Positions 62,699-64,000 of a DNA stretch of 64,000 nucleotides are shown piece by piece (positions within the stretch are counted from its first letter, which is position 1; each line of letters begins with the position of its first letter). Source of the stretch: Occultella kanbiaonis (GTDB lineage: Bacteria; Actinomycetota; Actinomycetes; Actinomycetales; Beutenbergiaceae). The stretch is taken from assembly GCF_009708215.1 (NCBI RefSeq), contig NZ_CP046175.1, positions 3,534,001 to 3,598,000 on the forward strand. Direction: 5' to 3'. The notes below the pieces were generated by a model. That model saw only the letters and a list, made by a program, of their open reading frames with translations. It was not told the DNA's origin and did no database searches. A program made the position numbers and the translations under genes.

Positions 62699-63712
62699 GT
62701 GGCTGCCTCGCGTGGGCTCCGACTCGACCAGCCGCCGACGATCGCGCCGGCCGGCGGCCAGGTGAAACGCGCGCTGCTCATCGGTGTCGACGACTACGAA
62801 CACACAGCCGGACTGACCGGTTGCGTCAACGACGTCACGGCCCTGCGACCGCTGCTGGCCCGCAACGCCGACGACAGCCCGAACTTCGAATGTCGCACCA
62901 TCCTCGGCCCACCCGAACGGGTCACCCGGCCTTCGGTCCTCGCCGCGCTCGCCGCGCTGTGCGCGCCGGGCGCCGACCTGGCCCTGCTGTACTTCGCCGG
63001 GCACGGCCGCAGCAGCGGTGAGGACGTCACGCTCGTGACGACCGATGGCATGGAGCACGCCTGGGGCGTGGGCTTCGCCGAGGTGATGGCGCTGGTGATG
63101 GCGTCGCCGGTGCCGGAGGTCCACGTCATCCTGGACTGCTGCTTCTCCGGCGCGGCCGGAGCGGTCCCGCAACTCGGCTCGTCGGCCGCGACCCTGCGTT
63201 CGGGCGTGGCGATCCTGACGGCGGGGCGCAGCGACCAGCTCGCGGCCGAGTCCGGTGGCCGCGGGCGGTTCTCGGTGATGCTCTGCGGTGCCCTCGACGG
63301 CGGAGCGGCCGACGTGCTGGGTCAGGTCACCGCCGCGGGCATGTACGCCTATCTGACCGAGTCGTTCGGGGCGTTCGACGCGCGGCCGATGCTCAAGGCG
63401 AACATCGACCGGCTTCGCGCCCTGCGGAGCACGCGACCCTGGATCACGCCGTCCGACCTGCGCCGCCTTCCCGTGCTCTTCGAGACCGAGGACGGGGCGC
63501 TGCGCCTCGATCCCGGGTACGAACCGACAGCCGGCCTCGGCGAGACCGGCAAGGAACACGACTTCGCCCTCCTGCAGCAGTGCCGGGATTCACGCCTCGT
63601 GGAGCCCGTCGACGAGGAGCACCTGTACTACGTCGCGATGCACTCGGGTACGTGCCGCCTCACGCCGCTGGGCCGGCACTACTGGCGGATGGCCGCCTCC
63701 GGGCGGATCTGA
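62699..63712 (+). CDS. caspase-like (C14) protease
   Basis: A 337-residue protein. ALLIGVDDYEHTAGLTGCVNDVTAL opens the caspase fold, catalytic His in ALLYFAGHGRSSGEDVTLV, catalytic Cys in VHVILDCCFSGAAGA, then RFSVMLCGALDGGAADVLGQVT. After about residue 250 comes LPVLFETEDGALRL and a C-terminal helical module (KEHDFALLQQCRDSRLVEPVDEEHLYYVAMHSGTCRLTPLGRHYWRMA) that resembles a winged-helix-like effector-association region. Several GTG starts are possible (62633, 62699, 62762). Followed at once by a small membrane protein gene, a layout seen in bacterial caspase-based conflict systems. Confidence 0.85.
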   Translation: MAASRGLRLDQPPTIAPAGGQVKRALLIGVDDYEHTAGLTGCVNDVTALRPLLARNADDSPNFECRTILGPPERVTRPSVLAALAALCAPGADLALLYFAGHGRSSGEDVTLVTTDGMEHAWGVGFAEVMALVMASPVPEVHVILDCCFSGAAGAVPQLGSSAATLRSGVAILTAGRSDQLAAESGGRGRFSVMLCGALDGGAADVLGQVTAAGMYAYLTESFGAFDARPMLKANIDRLRALRSTRPWITPSDLRRLPVLFETEDGALRLDPGYEPTAGLGETGKEHDFALLQQCRDSRLVEPVDEEHLYYVAMHSGTCRLTPLGRHYWRMAASGRI

Positions 63713-63737
63713 GCGAGAACGAGCTGCGAGGGTGACG

Positions 63738-64000
63738 ATGGCGCAGACCCGACCGGACCGAGACACCGAGCGCAATGCCGCGCTGGCGTGCTTGCGGGAC
63801 TGCGTCGCGCCGGGGGCCATCGCGATCGTGTGCTGGTTCGCGCCGAGGTGGCCCCCGCTCCAGGACTTCGTGCGCGACCTCGGGCTCGTCGACCTGGCGA
63901 CGGTGCAGTGGTTCGCGGCCATCGGCGCATCGATCGCGACGGTGCTGGCCGCGATTCACCTGCTCCGGGCCGGCTCGCACCTGGTGCGGTGGCGGTCCGC
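63738..64000 (+). CDS. small two-helix membrane protein, 3' end outside window
   Basis: 87 residues visible: a basic start MAQTRPDRDTER, helix CVAPGAIAIVCWFAPRW, a short loop, and helix VQWFAAIGASIATVLAAIHLL. GAGGG lies five bases before the ATG. Only 25 bases after the caspase-like gene, so probably co-transcribed. No family recognised; a membrane effector partner is plausible. Confidence 0.7.
   Translation, partial: MAQTRPDRDTERNAALACLRDCVAPGAIAIVCWFAPRWPPLQDFVRDLGLVDLATVQWFAAIGASIATVLAAIHLLRAGSHLVRWRS

Noticed and set aside
1-64000. CRISPR arrays, IS elements, rRNA genes, prophage genes, replication origin
   Set aside because: No spaced repeat series, transposase, integrase, rRNA or DnaA-box cluster was seen on either strand.

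Overview
The window is GC-rich, gene-dense DNA of an actinobacterium. Supporting this are the rne/rplU/rpmA/obgE/proB/proA/nadD/rsfS block, a DosS-like sensor kinase next to cydABCD, and a SAM-IV-type riboswitch, a class known from Actinobacteria. A Micrococcales-like host (Beutenbergia/Ruania/Georgenia relatives) is my inference from the mevalonate operon and overall gene style; no rRNA or marker gene proves it. Genes are tightly packed and many adjacent pairs share ATGA or GTGA overlaps.

Layout. 1-4.9 kb: a Gfo/Idh oxidoreductase cut by the window edge, a YbjQ-like protein, an orphan FolC-C-terminal-like protein, arginine deiminase with a PaaI-type thioesterase, and a DUF4287-like protein. 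4.9-11.1 kb: a complete mevalonate pathway (idi, mvk, mvaD, pmk, hmgr, hmgs) with two oddities: idi carries a one-base frameshift, and hmgs has no ATG/GTG/TTG start and appears to begin at ATT. 11.1-15.3 kb: two TetR regulators, each divergent from a target-like gene with palindromic operators between them, plus glutaminase. 15.3-19.3 kb: a gene graveyard with a 5'-truncated HxlR regulator, a frameshifted FtsX-like permease and a LacI-family remnant with an in-frame TAG, beside an overlapping GGDEF-like/STAS pair.

19.3-40.4 kb: tRNA-Ala(GGC) and the conserved housekeeping block read on the minus strand (rplU-rpmA-obgE-proB, then proA-small membrane protein-nadD-large acidic protein-rsfS-phosphatase). 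Between proB and proA, where these genes are commonly adjacent, sits about 8.2 kb of accessory DNA. It holds a flavin monooxygenase behind a SAM-IV riboswitch plus a cysteine-rich leader peptide, two flavin reductases, a membrane-anchored lipase, and a three-gene SLATT/SLOG/TIR-like-membrane cassette that looks like a nucleotide-signal-driven conflict (defence) system. rne and rplU, often neighbours, are separated by a peptidase E gene and a large membrane protein gene.

40.5-56.4 kb: RNase E/G; cydABCD co-transcribed with a DosS-like GAF-GAF histidine kinase behind a palindrome matching the DosR box; and, converging on it, a NarL/DosR-type regulator in an operon with an M20 dipeptidase and a membrane-anchored GDPD phosphodiesterase. 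56.5-61.1 kb: a LacI-controlled Entner-Doudoroff-type cluster with two kinases and two divergent KDPG-aldolase-family enzymes. 61.2-64 kb: a beta-lactamase-family hydrolase, a caspase-like protease and a small two-helix membrane protein cut by the window edge.
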